Below are positions 63,577 to 64,000 of a stretch of 64,000 bases of DNA, piece after piece; the stretch's first letter is position 1, and each line of letters begins with the position of its first letter. The stretch covers positions 3,658,001-3,722,000 of the forward strand of contig NZ_CP125295.1 in the NCBI RefSeq assembly GCF_030412785.1, in the 5' to 3' direction. Both the position numbers and the translations under genes were made by a program. The notes under the pieces are model-generated. The model saw only the letters and a list, made by a program, of their open reading frames with translations. It ran no database searches and had not been told where the DNA came from. Source of the stretch: Paraburkholderia sabiae (GTDB lineage: Bacteria > Pseudomonadota > Gammaproteobacteria > Burkholderiales > Burkholderiaceae).

Positions 63577-64000
63577 ATGTCCGTTGCTGCAACCGTTTAT
63601 CGCGGCGATGTCGTCGAGAACACGCATATCGCGCACGTGGCCGTCGTCGATACGGAGGGGCGGCTGCTGTACGCGTGCGGCGAGCCGTCGCGCGTCACGC
63701 TGGTCAGATCGGCGGCCAAGCCGGCGCAGGCGCTCGCCGTCGTCGAGACGGGCGCGCTCGAACGTTTCGGTTTCGACGACGCAGATCTCGCGCTGATGTG
63801 CGCCTCGCATAGCAGCGAAGCGCGGCATATCGAACGCGCGCGCAGCATGCTCGCGAAGTCCCAGTCTACTGAAGGCGATCTGCGTTGCGGCGGTCATCCG
63901 CCCATCTCCGATGCCGTCTACCGCGAGTGGATCAAACGCGATTTCCTGCCGGGCCCTGTGTGCAGCAACTGCTCGGGCAAGCATGCGGGAATGCTGGCGG
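63577..64000 (+). CDS. Asparaginase (type II-like, PF06089 family), truncated by the window edge
   Basis: About 141 codons are present, with no stop before the window end. The protein begins MSVAATVYRGDVVENTHIAHVAVVDTEGRLLYA, then VRSAAKPAQALAVVETGA and LMCASHSSEARHIERA. These are characteristic of the thermolabile/rhizobial-type L-asparaginase family, and CSNCSGKHAGML is its conserved Ser/Lys region near the edge. It hydrolyses asparagine to aspartate and ammonia. AAAGGAG precedes the start. The C-terminal part is outside the window. Confidence 0.85.
   Translation, partial: MSVAATVYRGDVVENTHIAHVAVVDTEGRLLYACGEPSRVTLVRSAAKPAQALAVVETGALERFGFDDADLALMCASHSSEARHIERARSMLAKSQSTEGDLRCGGHPPISDAVYREWIKRDFLPGPVCSNCSGKHAGMLA

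Overview
The window looks like the replication-origin end of a secondary replicon (chromosome 2 or a chromid) of a Burkholderia sensu lato bacterium, probably Paraburkholderia or Caballeronia. The reasons are the high GC content, the typical families (hopanoid C-3 methylase, DUF6723, DUF2242 and DUF1272 proteins, GFA enzymes, several LysR/AraC/MarR regulators) and the parA-parB-rep block with 16-bp palindromes centred on ATGCGCAT. I assigned families by reading motifs and ran no database search.

0-10 kb, replicon maintenance. A DUF1272 protein, an orphan SsuA-like binding protein and an ArsC-type reductase precede a 550-bp gap with three parS-like palindromes. Then come parA (TTG start), a fourth palindrome, parB, and on the opposite strand a Rep_3-type initiator. 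About 1.9 kb of non-coding DNA follows, holding some 20 directly oriented copies of a 17-bp iteron (consensus CCCGAAAANNCTCACCT), then AT-richer DNA, a KfrA-like coiled-coil protein and a tyrosine-recombinase-like protein that has lost most of its catalytic residues.

10-30 kb. A small gene sits behind a near-perfect LexA box. An XRE-cupin regulator diverges from kbl-tdh (threonine to glycine plus acetyl-CoA). Next are YceI, TetR, DUF1348, an outer-membrane protein, LysR, a quinone-oxidoreductase-like MDR, a soluble GAF-kinase-receiver hybrid, GFA, several small genus-type proteins, an SDR, hpnR, a SetA-like exporter, and an ankyrin/LD-carboxypeptidase pair.

30-50 kb. GNAT plus XRE-cupin, a penicillin-acylase-family Ntn hydrolase, a MazG-like pyrophosphohydrolase, a cytochrome b561-YceI-YceI operon, a selenium-binding protein (SBP56) with a membrane partner, a LuxR-controlled aromatic-acid transporter/flavin hydroxylase/DUF2783 operon, HpaR-like MarR, AraC, an HD protein, LysR with an amino-acid binding protein and an AstE/AspA deacylase, two more parS-like palindromes, an SDR and a GlxA-type regulator.

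50-64 kb. An OmpW-like protein, a SYLF lipoprotein, motAB with a sigma-28-like promoter, a self-inhibited Fic protein behind three evenly spaced palindromes, a DUF2242 lipoprotein, a four-gene signalling operon (hybrid kinase, CheR, CheB, receiver-kinase), a small secreted protein and the start of an asparaginase.

The most unusual signal is that the origin iteron recurs at least 13 times outside the origin, always between genes, from about 9 to 45 kb and nearly always in the orientation opposite to the origin array. This suggests a replicon-wide system of initiator-binding sites, possibly for titration, handcuffing or copy control. A second is the triple operator, with centres exactly 30 bp apart, in front of the Fic-winged-helix gene.
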